This document shows, piece by piece, positions 1 to 7,606 of a DNA stretch of 7,606 nucleotides. The notes under the pieces are model-generated. The model was given only the letters and a program-made list of their open reading frames with translations, was not told the DNA's origin and made no database searches. Origin of the DNA: an uncultured Chromatiaceae bacterium (GTDB taxonomy: Bacteria > Pseudomonadota > Gammaproteobacteria > Enterobacterales > Alteromonadaceae); NCBI GenBank assembly GCA_946482615.1, contig CAMLSF010000169.1:1-7606 (forward strand), read 5' to 3'. A program made the position numbers and the translations under genes. Position 1 is the stretch's first letter; each line of letters begins with the position of its first letter.

Positions 1-530
1 ACAGAGTAACCGCTGTGCTCGATCGCGATGTTACGGATCAGTTCCATCATGTTTACGGTTTTACCTACACCGGCACCACCGAACAGACCAACTTTACCAC
101 CTTTAGCGAACGGACATACCAGGTCGATAACCTTGATGCCTGTTTCTAACAGAGCGTTTGACGCGGCCTGATCTTCGTAGCTTGGTGCTGCACGGTGGAT
201 TGGCATACGCTCATCTTCACCTATAGGACCGGCTTCGTCGATTGGCTCGCCTAATACGTTCATGATACGACCTAAAGTCGCTTTACCTACTGGTACGTGG
301 ATAGCTTTGCCAGTGTTGGCAACTTCAGCACCACGACGTAAACCGTCGGTTGAACCTAACGCGATAGCACGTACAGTACCGCCGCCTAATTGCTGTTGTA
401 CTTCAAGTACTAAACCAGCCAGGTCGCCGCTTGTAACGTTTAACGCGTCATAGATACCAGGTACCGATTCTTGTGGAAAGTCGATATCCACAACGGCGCC
501 AATGATTTGGACTACCTTACCTTGACTCAT
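1..530 (-). CDS. atpD: F1Fo ATP synthase subunit beta, N-terminal 176 residues (cut by window edge)
   Basis: This is the catalytic F1 subunit that makes or hydrolyses ATP at the alpha/beta interfaces on the cytoplasmic side of the inner membrane. The visible part begins [19 protein letters not shown], the usual beta-barrel start. It continues through a conserved region with [16 protein letters not shown] and [17 protein letters not shown] to the Walker A loop GGAGVGKT at residues 151-158 (catalytic Lys157). The last readable residues are IAIEHSGYS. The full protein is normally about 460 aa, so roughly 60% lies beyond position 1, including Walker B and the DELSEED lever. The ATG at 530 is preceded by AGAGGA with 6 nt spacing. 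The gap to atpG is 39 nt, with no strong structure. atpC is expected next, outside the window. Identity is certain from motifs and operon position. Confidence 0.98.
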   Translation of the reverse strand, partial: MSQGKVVQIIGAVVDIDFPQESVPGIYDALNVTSGDLAGLVLEVQQQLGGGTVRAIALGSTDGLRRGAEVANTGKAIHVPVGKATLGRIMNVLGEPIDEAGPIGEDERMPIHRAAPSYEDQAASNALLETGIKVIDLVCPFAKGGKVGLFGGAGVGKTVNMMELIRNIAIEHSGYS

Positions 531-569
531 GTTTAATCCTCTAATTTCTCAAACCTGTATACCTAAGCC

Positions 570-1430
570 TTAGACAGCAGCGGCACCGGCGACGATTTCG
601 CTCAGTTCCTGGGTAATAGCTGCTTGACGCGCTTTGTTGTAAACCAACTTCAGGTCATCCATTAAGTTACCAGCGTTGTCTGTGGCGGCTTTCATCGCCA
701 CCATACGGGCTGCTTGTTCGCTGGCCGCGTTTTCAACTACACCCTGATACACCTGAGACTCTACGTAACGGCTCAGTAATTTATCTAAAATTACTTTTGG
801 ATCCGGCTCGTAGATGTAATCCCAGCTATGGCTTTTCGCTGCTACGTCTGCTTTTGGCAAAGGTAAGAGTTGTTCGATCACCGGCTCTTGTTTCATAGTG
901 TTGACAAACTTGTTGTACACCAGGAACAAGCGGTCGATACGGCCTTCTTCGTATGCTTTAAGCATCACCTGAACAGAACCAATGACATCAGCCAAACGTG
1001 GGTTATCACCCGGGCCAGTTTGTTGTGCCAGTACTTTGCCGCCAAAACGTTTGAAAAACGCTGTAGCTTTGTTACCGATCACCGCAATCTGCGCCTGAGC
1101 GCCTTGCTCTTTCCAGCTTTTCAGGTCCAGAGCAATACGTTTGAACTCGTTGGTATTTAAGCCGCCGCAAAGGCCACGGTCTGTCGATATCACAATGTAG
1201 CCGACATTTTTTACCGGACGTTCAGTTAAGAACGGGTGACGGTATTCAATGTTGCCGTTTGCGATATTGCCGATCACTTTGCGCATACCTTCAGCGTATG
1301 GACGGCTATGTGCAACCCGCTCCTGCGCTCTGCGCATTTTGCTGACTGCTACCTTTTCCATCGCGCTGGTGATCTTACGAGTATTGTTAATACTCCCGAT
1401 CTTACTTTTTATCTCTTTTGCGCCGGCCAT
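570..1430 (-). CDS. atpG: F1Fo ATP synthase subunit gamma (central rotor shaft)
   Basis: Gamma is the asymmetric coiled-coil shaft that turns inside the alpha3beta3 hexamer and carries torque from the c ring. The protein has 286 aa (E. coli 287). The N-terminal helix [20 protein letters not shown] leads into [12 protein letters not shown], the swivel region near the catalytic hexamer. The Rossmann-like middle domain carries DRGLCGGLN at residues 84-92. The C-terminal helix runs from about residue 223 ([11 protein letters not shown]) through [16 protein letters not shown] and [19 protein letters not shown] to the end. The ATG at 1430 has GGAG 7 nt upstream. The 54-nt gap to atpA holds a strong hairpin (1457-1478), which may relate to the lower need for gamma (one copy) than for alpha and beta (three each). 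No abnormality is seen in the reading frame. Confidence 0.99.
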   Translation of the reverse strand: MAGAKEIKSKIGSINNTRKITSAMEKVAVSKMRRAQERVAHSRPYAEGMRKVIGNIANGNIEYRHPFLTERPVKNVGYIVISTDRGLCGGLNTNEFKRIALDLKSWKEQGAQAQIAVIGNKATAFFKRFGGKVLAQQTGPGDNPRLADVIGSVQVMLKAYEEGRIDRLFLVYNKFVNTMKQEPVIEQLLPLPKADVAAKSHSWDYIYEPDPKVILDKLLSRYVESQVYQGVVENAASEQAARMVAMKAATDNAGNLMDDLKLVYNKARQAAITQELSEIVAGAAAV

Positions 1431-1456
1431 GACTAATCTCCGAAAATTTCAACGAC

Positions 1457-1478
1457 CGGGTGCAGTTGCCTGCACCCG
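1457..1478 (-). promoter_or_regulatory. Perfect 9-bp GCAA-tetraloop hairpin between atpA and atpG
   Basis: Read on the transcribed (minus) strand, CGGGTGCAG is followed by GCAA and then CTGCACCCG. This is a perfect 9-bp, GC-rich stem closed by a GNRA-type tetraloop. It starts 6 nt after the atpA stop codon, and its 3' foot lies 15 nt before the atpG Shine-Dalgarno (27 nt before the ATG). No U-run follows (next bases GTCGTTGAAATTTTC), so it is not a typical intrinsic terminator. Likely roles, by inference, are to uncouple gamma translation from alpha, to set relative expression, or to stabilise an mRNA end after processing. The structure is seen directly; the function is not known. Confidence 0.8.
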
Positions 1479-1484
1479 ATATGT

Positions 1485-3026
1485 TTACCAAGTCTGAGTT
1501 GCTTTGAACTTCTCAATAGCGCCTTTTAAGGTCGCTTCGATTTGGTCGTTGTAGTTACCGGTTTTGTTCAGATCAGCCATAAACGCTGCGTGCTCTGAGT
1601 GCATGTAAGACAATAAAGCAGCTTCAAAATCCAGGATCTTGGCAACTTCGATATCTTTCATGTAGCCTTTTTCGATAGCGAAAATAGACACACCCATGTC
1701 AGCCACGCCCATTGGCGCATACTGTAACTGTTTCATCAGTTCAGTTACTTTCTGGCCGTGGTCTAACTGCGCACGAGTCGCGTCGTCCAGGTCAGAAGCG
1801 AACTGAGCAAATGCTGCCAGTTCAGAGTACTGAGCTAAAGCTAAACGGATACCACCGCCTAACTTCTTGATGATCTTGGTCTGAGCGGCACCACCAACAC
1901 GGGATACCGAAATACCAGCGTTCACAGCCGGACGGATACCTGCGTTGAATAAACCAGATTCTAAGAAGATCTGACCGTCAGTGATCGAAATTACGTTGGT
2001 TGGAACGAACGCAGAAACGTCGCCAGCCTGAGTTTCGATAATTGGCAGTGCAGTTAAAGAACCAGTTTTGCCTTTCACTTCACCGTTGGTGAAGCGCTCA
2101 ACATAATGCTCGTTGACACGAGATGCGCGCTCTAACAGACGGCTGTGTAAATAGAATACGTCACCTGGGTAAGCTTCACGGCCTGGTGGACGACGTAACA
2201 ACAGAGAGATTTGACGGTATGCAACGGCCTGCTTAGACAGGTCATCGTATACGATCAGAGCATCTTCACCACGGTCACGGAAGTATTCACCCATAGTACA
2301 ACCAGAGTATGGCGCCAGGAATTGCAGTGCAGCGGCTTCAGAAGCAGAAGCTACAACTACGATTGTGTGGGCCAGAGCGTTGTGCTCTTCCAGTTTACGT
2401 ACTACGTTCGCGATAGTAGAAGCTTTCTGACCTATGGCTACATAGATACACTTCACGCCAGAGGTTTTCTGGTTGATGATGGCATCGATAGCTAAAGCTG
2501 TTTTACCCGTCTGACGGTCACCGATTAACAGTTCACGCTGACCACGACCGATTGGGATCATGGAGTCAACAGACTTGTAACCAGTTTGCAGAGGTTGGTC
2601 TACAGAACGACGGTCGATAACGCCAGGAGCAATTTTTTCTACCGGTGCAAAACCAGCAGCTTCAATTGGACCTTTACCATCGATTGGCTCACCTAAAGTG
2701 TTCACCACACGGCCTAACAGGCCCGGGCCAACAGGAACTTCAAGGATACGGCCAGTCGCTTTGACTTTAATACCTTCACGCAGGTCCGCATAAGGACCCA
2801 TAACTACAGCACCTACTGAATTGCGTTCTAAGTTCAGTGCGATAGCGTAACGGCTGCCAGGAAGCTCAATCATTTCGCCTTGCATACAGTCAGCAAGGCC
2901 GTTGATACGGATAATACCGTCAGTAACAGCGACGATAGTACCTTCGTTGCGAGCTTCACTGACAACTTCGAACTGTTCAATACGTTTTTTGATCAGTTCA
3001 GAGATTTCAGTGGAATTCAGTTGCAT
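1485..3026 (-). CDS. atpA: F1Fo ATP synthase subunit alpha
   Basis: Alpha is the non-catalytic nucleotide-binding F1 subunit that alternates with beta and supplies the arginine finger. The length of 513 aa equals that of E. coli. Domains in order: an N-terminal helix that binds delta ([19 protein letters not shown]), a beta barrel to about residue 95, and the nucleotide-binding domain with Walker A GDRQTGKT at 169-176 and [11 protein letters not shown] at about 257-267. The [12 protein letters not shown] stretch follows, with the arginine finger Arg376, and then the C-terminal helical bundle. The ATG at 3026 is preceded by GGGGA with 7 nt spacing, and only 14 nt separate it from the atpH stop, which suggests coupled translation. 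All key residues are present, and nothing is odd in the frame. Confidence 0.99.
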   Translation of the reverse strand: MQLNSTEISELIKKRIEQFEVVSEARNEGTIVAVTDGIIRINGLADCMQGEMIELPGSRYAIALNLERNSVGAVVMGPYADLREGIKVKATGRILEVPVGPGLLGRVVNTLGEPIDGKGPIEAAGFAPVEKIAPGVIDRRSVDQPLQTGYKSVDSMIPIGRGQRELLIGDRQTGKTALAIDAIINQKTSGVKCIYVAIGQKASTIANVVRKLEEHNALAHTIVVVASASEAAALQFLAPYSGCTMGEYFRDRGEDALIVYDDLSKQAVAYRQISLLLRRPPGREAYPGDVFYLHSRLLERASRVNEHYVERFTNGEVKGKTGSLTALPIIETQAGDVSAFVPTNVISITDGQIFLESGLFNAGIRPAVNAGISVSRVGGAAQTKIIKKLGGGIRLALAQYSELAAFAQFASDLDDATRAQLDHGQKVTELMKQLQYAPMGVADMGVSIFAIEKGYMKDIEVAKILDFEAALLSYMHSEHAAFMADLNKTGNYNDQIEATLKGAIEKFKATQTW

Positions 3027-3040
3027 GCTCTAATCCCCAA

Positions 3041-3574
3041 TTATGACTGCAGTGCAGTAGCTAAACGGTCTAACTTGCCACGAACCGAGCCGTCAATCAC
3101 CATATCACCGGCTTTGATTAACATGCCGCCAACGACGGTCGGATCTACACTACAGTTCAATTTCACTTTACGTGCTAAACGTTGCGATAAAGCCGCAATC
3201 AGTTTGTCTTGTTGTGCCGCATTCAGCGTAGTCGCAGAAATCACATCAACAGTGGCTTCTTTTTCGTACTCAGCTTTTAATGCAACATAACCGTCAAAGA
3301 CTGCAGGCAACGCCAACAAGCGATTATTTTCCGCCATGAGCTTAATAAAGTTCTGGCCATGGGCATTTAACTGCTCACCGCACACTTTTAAAAAGAACTC
3401 AGCTTGCTTTTCAGCTGCACCGGCACTTTGCAGTTGCTCAGCGACAAAATCATTTTTTGCTACTTCAGCAGCGAAAAATAACATGCCAGTCCAGGCTTCT
3501 AATGCATTGTGCTCAACTGCAAACTCAAACGCCGCTTTGGCGTAAGGACGAGCTAAATTAGTCAGTTCAGACAT
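3041..3574 (-). CDS. atpH: F1Fo ATP synthase subunit delta (stator)
   Basis: Delta sits on top of F1 and links the alpha N termini to the C-terminal ends of the b dimer, so it forms part of the peripheral stalk that resists rotation. The protein has 177 aa, the same as E. coli. The N-terminal helical bundle begins MSELTNLARPYAKAAFEFA, where the RPYAKAAFE motif is typical of the family. The C-terminal part has the conserved GGMLIKAGDMVIDGSVRGKL block at about residues 149-168. Two cysteines, at 65 and 141, match the positions expected from the E. coli protein (64 and 140). The ATG at 3574 follows GAGGA placed right at the atpF stop codon (9-nt gap), so ribosomes finishing atpF probably start here. 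Confidence 0.98.
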   Translation of the reverse strand: MSELTNLARPYAKAAFEFAVEHNALEAWTGMLFFAAEVAKNDFVAEQLQSAGAAEKQAEFFLKVCGEQLNAHGQNFIKLMAENNRLLALPAVFDGYVALKAEYEKEATVDVISATTLNAAQQDKLIAALSQRLARKVKLNCSVDPTVVGGMLIKAGDMVIDGSVRGKLDRLATALQS

Positions 3575-3583
3575 GGCTCATCC

Positions 3584-4057
3584 TCAATTAAGTTCTGCGA
3601 CCAGTTTTTCCAGGATGTCGCTGTGAGCAGCTTCATCTATTGAACGCTGAAGAATTCTTTCTGCACCTGCTACAGCTAAAGCTGCAACTTGCTTACGTAA
3701 TTCTTCTTTCGCTCTGATCCGTTCAGCTTCAACTTCGGCTTTCGCCTGAGCCAGGATTTTTTCCCGCTCTGCCTGAGCTTTTACGGCAGCTTCTTCAATA
3801 ATCTGCTGTTCGCGTTTTTTCGCCTGGTCAATTAAAGCAGAGGCTTGCGTCTTTGCTTCAACCAGTTGCTGTTTTGCTTTCTCTTGCGCTAAACGCAGAT
3901 CCTGCTCGGCGCGATCAGTCGCGGCCAAACCGTCTGCAATTTTTTGCTGGCGAGTTTCAATAGCATTGATGATTGGTGGCCATACATATTTCATACAGAA
4001 AAGTACGAACACCAGGAAAGCTATTAATTCACCAATGAGAGTGGCGTTAATATTCAC
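3584..4057 (-). CDS. atpF: F1Fo ATP synthase subunit b (peripheral stalk), GTG start
   Basis: Subunit b forms the dimeric stator stalk: one N-terminal membrane span holds it to subunit a, and a long cytoplasmic coiled coil reaches delta. The protein has 157 aa (E. coli 156). The hydrophobic span covers about residues 5-25 and ends in FCMKYVWPP, with Cys21 as in E. coli. Arg36 of the [11 protein letters not shown] stretch is the conserved hinge arginine. Residues about 40-125 are an uninterrupted Ala/Glu/Gln/Lys-rich helix, typical of the right-handed coiled coil. The end has [19 protein letters not shown], the delta-binding region. The start is GTG at 4057, fixed by the strong AGGAG 8 nt upstream and by the alignment of [13 protein letters not shown] with the family N terminus. 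Confidence 0.98.
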   Translation of the reverse strand: MNINATLIGELIAFLVFVLFCMKYVWPPIINAIETRQQKIADGLAATDRAEQDLRLAQEKAKQQLVEAKTQASALIDQAKKREQQIIEEAAVKAQAEREKILAQAKAEVEAERIRAKEELRKQVAALAVAGAERILQRSIDEAAHSDILEKLVAELN

Positions 4058-4065
4058 GACCGCTT

Positions 4066-4070
4066 CTCCT
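4066..4070 (-). promoter_or_regulatory. Strong Shine-Dalgarno for the GTG start of atpF
   Basis: On the minus strand AGGAG (within AAGGAGAAG) stands 8 nt before the GTG at 4057-4055. A long purine-rich match may compensate for the weaker start codon, and it decides the start of subunit b. Confidence 0.8.
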
Positions 4071-4071
4071 T

Positions 4072-4086
4072 ATTTACAAAGTAAAT
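4072..4086 (-). repeat. Small inverted repeat (6-bp hairpin) before atpF
   Basis: On the minus strand ATTTAC, a TTT loop and GTAAAT form a perfect 6-bp, A/U-rich stem ending 1 nt before the AAGGAG ribosome-binding site of atpF, in the 49-nt atpE-atpF gap. It has no U-run and is thermodynamically weak, so a role is uncertain. It might modestly hold the Shine-Dalgarno region or mark an mRNA processing point between c and b. Confidence 0.4.
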
Positions 4087-4106
4087 GGTTCTGTTCAGAG
4101 ACCGAA

Positions 4107-5588
<1,482 letters not shown>

Positions 5589-5639
5589 TTTTTATGGCCT
5601 GCTAATCCTGTCAATATTGAATAGTTTAAAGCCTGCGCA

Positions 5640-5667
5640 AGTATACTTATCTGCCTTTTTTTTGCAA
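5640..5667 (-). promoter_or_regulatory. Candidate sigma70 promoter of the atp operon
   Basis: On the minus strand TTGCAA (5662-5667, 4 of 6 matches to the -35 consensus) is followed by a 16-nt spacer and TATACT (5640-5645, 5 of 6 matches to the -10). The spacer begins with a run of six A. Transcription would start near 5633, giving a leader of about 45 nt before the atpI GTG. It is the best match in the only sizeable gap of the window. Read-through from the rsmG-parAB side may add transcripts. No operator palindrome is seen next to it. Confidence 0.6.
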
Positions 5668-5669
5668 GA

Positions 5670-5693
5670 AAAAGCGGCCTTACTCTAGCTTTT
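5670..5693 (-). terminator. Weak inverted repeat with U-run, possible second terminator after parB
   Basis: On the minus strand AAAAGC (5693-5688), a 12-nt loop and GCTTTT (5675-5670) are followed by one more T. The stem has only 6 bp with two G-C pairs, so it would be a poor terminator alone. It lies just upstream of the candidate atp promoter and might add to the first hairpin. Confidence 0.25.
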
Positions 5694-5706
5694 GTCTGAG
5701 ATAATG

Positions 5707-5748
5707 AAAAATTACAGCCTAGGATTCAGAAGACTCTGACTGTAATTT
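5707..5748 (-). terminator. Candidate intrinsic terminator overlapping the parB stop codon
   Basis: On the minus strand AAATTACAG (5748-5740) pairs perfectly with CTGTAATTT (5717-5709). Directly inside, TCAGA (5739-5735) pairs with TCTGA (5730-5726) around a GTCT loop. The result is a 9+5 bp stem with an 8-nt bulge on one side, followed by TT to give a run of five T. The parB TAG lies in the bulge. The outer stem is A/U-rich, so termination would be partial at best. It would mark the end of the rsmG-parAB transcript. Confidence 0.45.
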
Positions 5749-6612
5749 GTTCAGTATGCCTTCGAGCTCATCTAAGCTGCTGTAGGAAATCACCAGATTG
5801 CCTTTGCCCTTTTTGTTGTAATTAATCTCAACAGGGGCGGCAAAACGTTCACTTAAGCGTTGCTCCAGCGAACTGACATCCGGATCTTTGACCTTTGGAG
5901 TAACTTCAGGGGCAGGTTCAAGCAGTCGGCGCACCAGATTTTCAGTATCCCGTACTGTCATCTGCTTTGCAGCAACAATGCGGGCAGCATCGGATTGCGC
6001 CAGGCCATCCAGTGCCAATAAAGCACGGGCATGACCCATTTCAATATCACCATGTTCCAGCAATAACTTCACATCGTCATTCAGTTGGTTCAGACGTAAT
6101 AAATTAGTCACGCTGGCACGGGATTTACCCACGGCATCAGCCACTTGCTGATGCGTCAGTTCAAATTCAGACAATAAACGCTGCAAAGCGATAGCTTCTT
6201 CCATCGCATTCAGATCTTCGCGCTGAATGTTTTCAATCAGGGCAATAGCCACAGCAGCTTCGTCTGGTACGTCTTTGATAATACAAGGAATAACATCCAA
6301 TTGCGCCAACTGGCTGGCACGCCAGCGCCGCTCACCCGCTATGATTTCATAAGACTGTTCGCCCACCTGGCGCACCACAATAGGCTGGATCACCCCTTGA
6401 GAACGGATTGAACTGGCTAAATCCTCCAGTGCATCCTGCGACATATCTTTACGCGGCTGGTATTTACCGGGCTTGAGCCATTCAATCGGCAGTTTTTGCA
6501 ACTCGCTCTGCCGGGCTGAAGAAAAGTTGGCGTCATTCTGTTGATCAGACACAGGTTTAGTAGTGAGTAAAGCGTCTAAGCCCCGGCCTAAGCCACGTTT
6601 TTTTACCGACAT
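5719..6612 (-). CDS. parB: Chromosome partitioning protein ParB
   Basis: ParB binds parS sites near the origin, loads onto DNA as a CTP-dependent sliding clamp, and stimulates the ParA ATPase so that sister origins segregate. The protein has 297 aa, normal for chromosomal ParB. The N-terminal KKRGLGRGLDALL (4-16) is the short ParA-contact motif. The CTP-binding domain has QPRKD (52-56), QPIVVR (76-81), the box GERRWRA (93-99) and ENIQRED (127-133). A helix-turn-helix for parS recognition spans about 153-173 (THQQVADAVGKSRASVTNLL). A linker rich in Pro, Glu and Lys (232-244) precedes the C-terminal dimerisation domain. The ATG at 6612 has AAGGA at a long 12-nt spacing, 22 nt after parA, so it may depend on coupling to parA. 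No parS site was seen by eye in this window. Confidence 0.98.
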   Translation of the reverse strand: MSVKKRGLGRGLDALLTTKPVSDQQNDANFSSARQSELQKLPIEWLKPGKYQPRKDMSQDALEDLASSIRSQGVIQPIVVRQVGEQSYEIIAGERRWRASQLAQLDVIPCIIKDVPDEAAVAIALIENIQREDLNAMEEAIALQRLLSEFELTHQQVADAVGKSRASVTNLLRLNQLNDDVKLLLEHGDIEMGHARALLALDGLAQSDAARIVAAKQMTVRDTENLVRRLLEPAPEVTPKVKDPDVSSLEQRLSERFAAPVEINYNKKGKGNLVISYSSLDELEGILNKLQSESSES

Positions 6613-6634
6613 CTTCAGTTGTATTCCTTGTCAA

Positions 6635-7429
6635 TTAGGCAGGAGTGGTGGTTTTTACAGTTTTTTTATCGGCGCGGCGCAAAATTTCGCCTGCTAATGC
6701 CAGATAAGCTTTAGCCCCTGTAGAACCTTTGTCGTAATACATCACGGGTGTACCAAAACTCGGCGCTTCGGCCAGTCGTACATTACGTGGGATCACAGCA
6801 CGGTAGACTTTATCGCCAAAATGTTGTTTCAGCTGCTCAGACACATCATTGGCCAGACGGTTCCGCGGGTCGTACATAGTCCGCAAAATACCTTCGATTT
6901 TAAGGTCCGCATTCACCACAGAGGTCAACTGATTGATGGTGTCCATCAGAGCAGTTAAACCTTCCAGGGCATAGTATTCACATTGCATTGGCACCAGCAC
7001 AGAATCAGCTGCAGCCATAGCATTGACCGTCAGCATGTTCAGAGCCGGCGGGCAATCTATAAAAATAAAATCGTACTGCTGGCGGGCTTCTTTAAGCGCA
7101 TTACGTAAACGCAGTTCACGGGCAAACACATTGAGTAACCGAACTTCGGCTGCTGTCACATCAGAATTGGCTGCCACCAGGTGGTAACCACCTGCGGTTT
7201 CTTTCACCACTACTTCGGCAAAAGGTTTTTCTTCAACCAGCAGTTCATAAGCACTGGCAGGTACAGCGTATTTGTCGACACCGCTGCCCATAGTGGCGTT
7301 ACCTTGTGGATCTAAATCAATCAACAGGACCTTACGTTTGGTTGCGGCCATAGAGGCAGCCAGATTGACCGCTGTGGTTGTTTTGCCCACACCACCTTTC
7401 TGGTTTGCAATAGCTATGACTTTTCCCAC
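6635..7429 (-). CDS. parA: Chromosome partitioning ATPase ParA, GTG start
   Basis: ParA is a deviant-Walker ATPase that binds DNA non-specifically as an ATP dimer and is released by ParB, which generates the gradient that moves origins. The protein has 264 aa. The deviant Walker A KGGVGKTT lies at residues 11-18, with signature Lys11 and catalytic Lys16. The A' motif DLDPQGNAT is at 38-46 and Walker B FIFIDCPP at 121-128. The conserved RTMYDPRNRLANDV (183-196) and PRNVRLAEAPSFGTPV (214-229) blocks contain the basic DNA-binding residues of the family. There is no N-terminal DNA-binding extension, so this is the chromosomal rather than the plasmid type Ia. The start is GTG at 7429, with GGGG 5 nt upstream. 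An in-frame TAA lies 11 codons before it with no better start between. The gap to rsmG is 27 nt, indicating one transcript. Confidence 0.98.
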   Translation of the reverse strand: MGKVIAIANQKGGVGKTTTAVNLAASMAATKRKVLLIDLDPQGNATMGSGVDKYAVPASAYELLVEEKPFAEVVVKETAGGYHLVAANSDVTAAEVRLLNVFARELRLRNALKEARQQYDFIFIDCPPALNMLTVNAMAAADSVLVPMQCEYYALEGLTALMDTINQLTSVVNADLKIEGILRTMYDPRNRLANDVSEQLKQHFGDKVYRAVIPRNVRLAEAPSFGTPVMYYDKGSTGAKAYLALAGEILRRADKKTVKTTTPA

Positions 7430-7456
7430 AAGGACCCCAATACGTTTTTGATTAAA

Positions 7457-7606
7457 TTAGACTTTCTCCAACACCACCAGATAACGTTCGGCGTTCAGTG
7501 TTGGCACCTGTAACGGATGACTGCCGACAACTTTAACAAAATTCGGCAAAGCTGCAATTTCTTCTTGAACTAAAGCACCTTTCATGGCCAAAAACTGGCC
7601 ATTGGC
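7457..7606 (-). CDS. rsmG: 16S rRNA (guanine527-N7)-methyltransferase RsmG, C-terminal 49 residues (cut by window edge)
   Basis: RsmG (formerly GidB) methylates N7 of G527 in 16S rRNA using S-adenosylmethionine. Only the C-terminal tail is inside the window. It reads ANGQFLAMKGALVQEEIAAL, then a variable stretch, then VPTLNAERYLVVLEKV and TAA. The pattern of Gly-x-Phe-x-Ala-x-Lys-Gly, an acidic EEI helix and a final VPxLxxERxLVV strand matches the end of the RsmG fold (E. coli has YALKG and VPALDGERHLVV at the same places). The methyl donor motif is upstream, outside the window. The neighbours parA and parB downstream support the call, as the order mnmG-rsmG-parA-parB-atp is common in gammaproteobacteria. 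Confidence 0.92.
   Translation of the reverse strand, partial: ANGQFLAMKGALVQEEIAALPNFVKVVGSHPLQVPTLNAERYLVVLEKV

Noticed and set aside
484..492. ATATCCACA, one mismatch from a DnaA box
   Set aside because: A single copy within the atpD codons for VDID, with no cluster of boxes or AT-rich unwinding region nearby.
563..573. CTAAGCCTTAG palindrome at the end of atpG
   Set aside because: The arms are separated by one base, so it cannot form a hairpin, and no known operator resembles it. Chance is likely.
870..1160. 96-codon open frame on the plus strand opposite atpG
   Set aside because: Antisense to a conserved gene, with no ribosome-binding site or family resemblance.
2880..3290. 136-codon open frame on the plus strand opposite atpA and atpH
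   Set aside because: It runs antisense to two certain genes, has no ribosome-binding site or recognisable domain, and is low in complexity typical of an antisense shadow.
7422..7430. TGTGGGAAA on the minus strand as a DnaA box at the parA start
   Set aside because: Two mismatches, isolated, and explained by the GTG GGA AAA codons of ParA.

Overview
The window is a piece of a gammaproteobacterial chromosome with every gene on the minus strand. In transcription order (high to low coordinate) it holds the 3' end of rsmG, parA, parB, atpI, atpB, atpE, atpF, atpH, atpA, atpG and the 5' part of atpD. This is the classic rsmG-parAB-atp neighbourhood usually found close to oriC. The proteins resemble E. 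coli, Shewanella and Vibrio orthologues in length and motifs (AtpA 513 aa, AtpH 177 aa, AtpG 286 aa, AtpF 157 aa). A marine or freshwater Alteromonadales-type or Rheinheimera-like organism is plausible, but the genus is a guess.

Region by region. 7606-7457 is the C-terminal end of the 16S rRNA methyltransferase RsmG. 7429-5719 is a chromosome partitioning pair, ParA (Walker ATPase) and ParB (CTP switch and DNA clamp). 5718-5589 is the only real gap (130 bases). It holds a candidate terminator overlapping the parB stop codon and a good sigma70-type promoter candidate for the atp operon. 5588-1 is the F1Fo ATP synthase operon: atpI (assembly factor), the Fo genes atpB (a), atpE (c) and atpF (b), then the F1 genes atpH (delta), atpA (alpha), atpG (gamma) and atpD (beta, cut off by the window edge). 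The epsilon gene atpC would be expected beyond position 1.

The genes are tightly packed. atpI/atpB (2 nt), atpF/atpH (9 nt) and atpH/atpA (14 nt) look translationally coupled. The larger gaps, before atpE (52 nt), atpF (49 nt) and atpG (54 nt), carry the interesting signals: an A/U-rich leader before the high-copy c subunit, a small hairpin before atpF, and a perfect 9-bp GCAA-tetraloop hairpin before the single-copy gamma subunit. Start codons were decided from Shine-Dalgarno positions. atpE and atpB begin at internal ATGs rather than the upstream in-frame TTGs, and atpI, atpF and parA begin with GTG.

I see no mobile element, CRISPR array, tRNA or rRNA, broken gene or unknown gene. This is an ordinary housekeeping region. 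The points worth a second look are post-transcriptional signals between the atp genes, not a new system.
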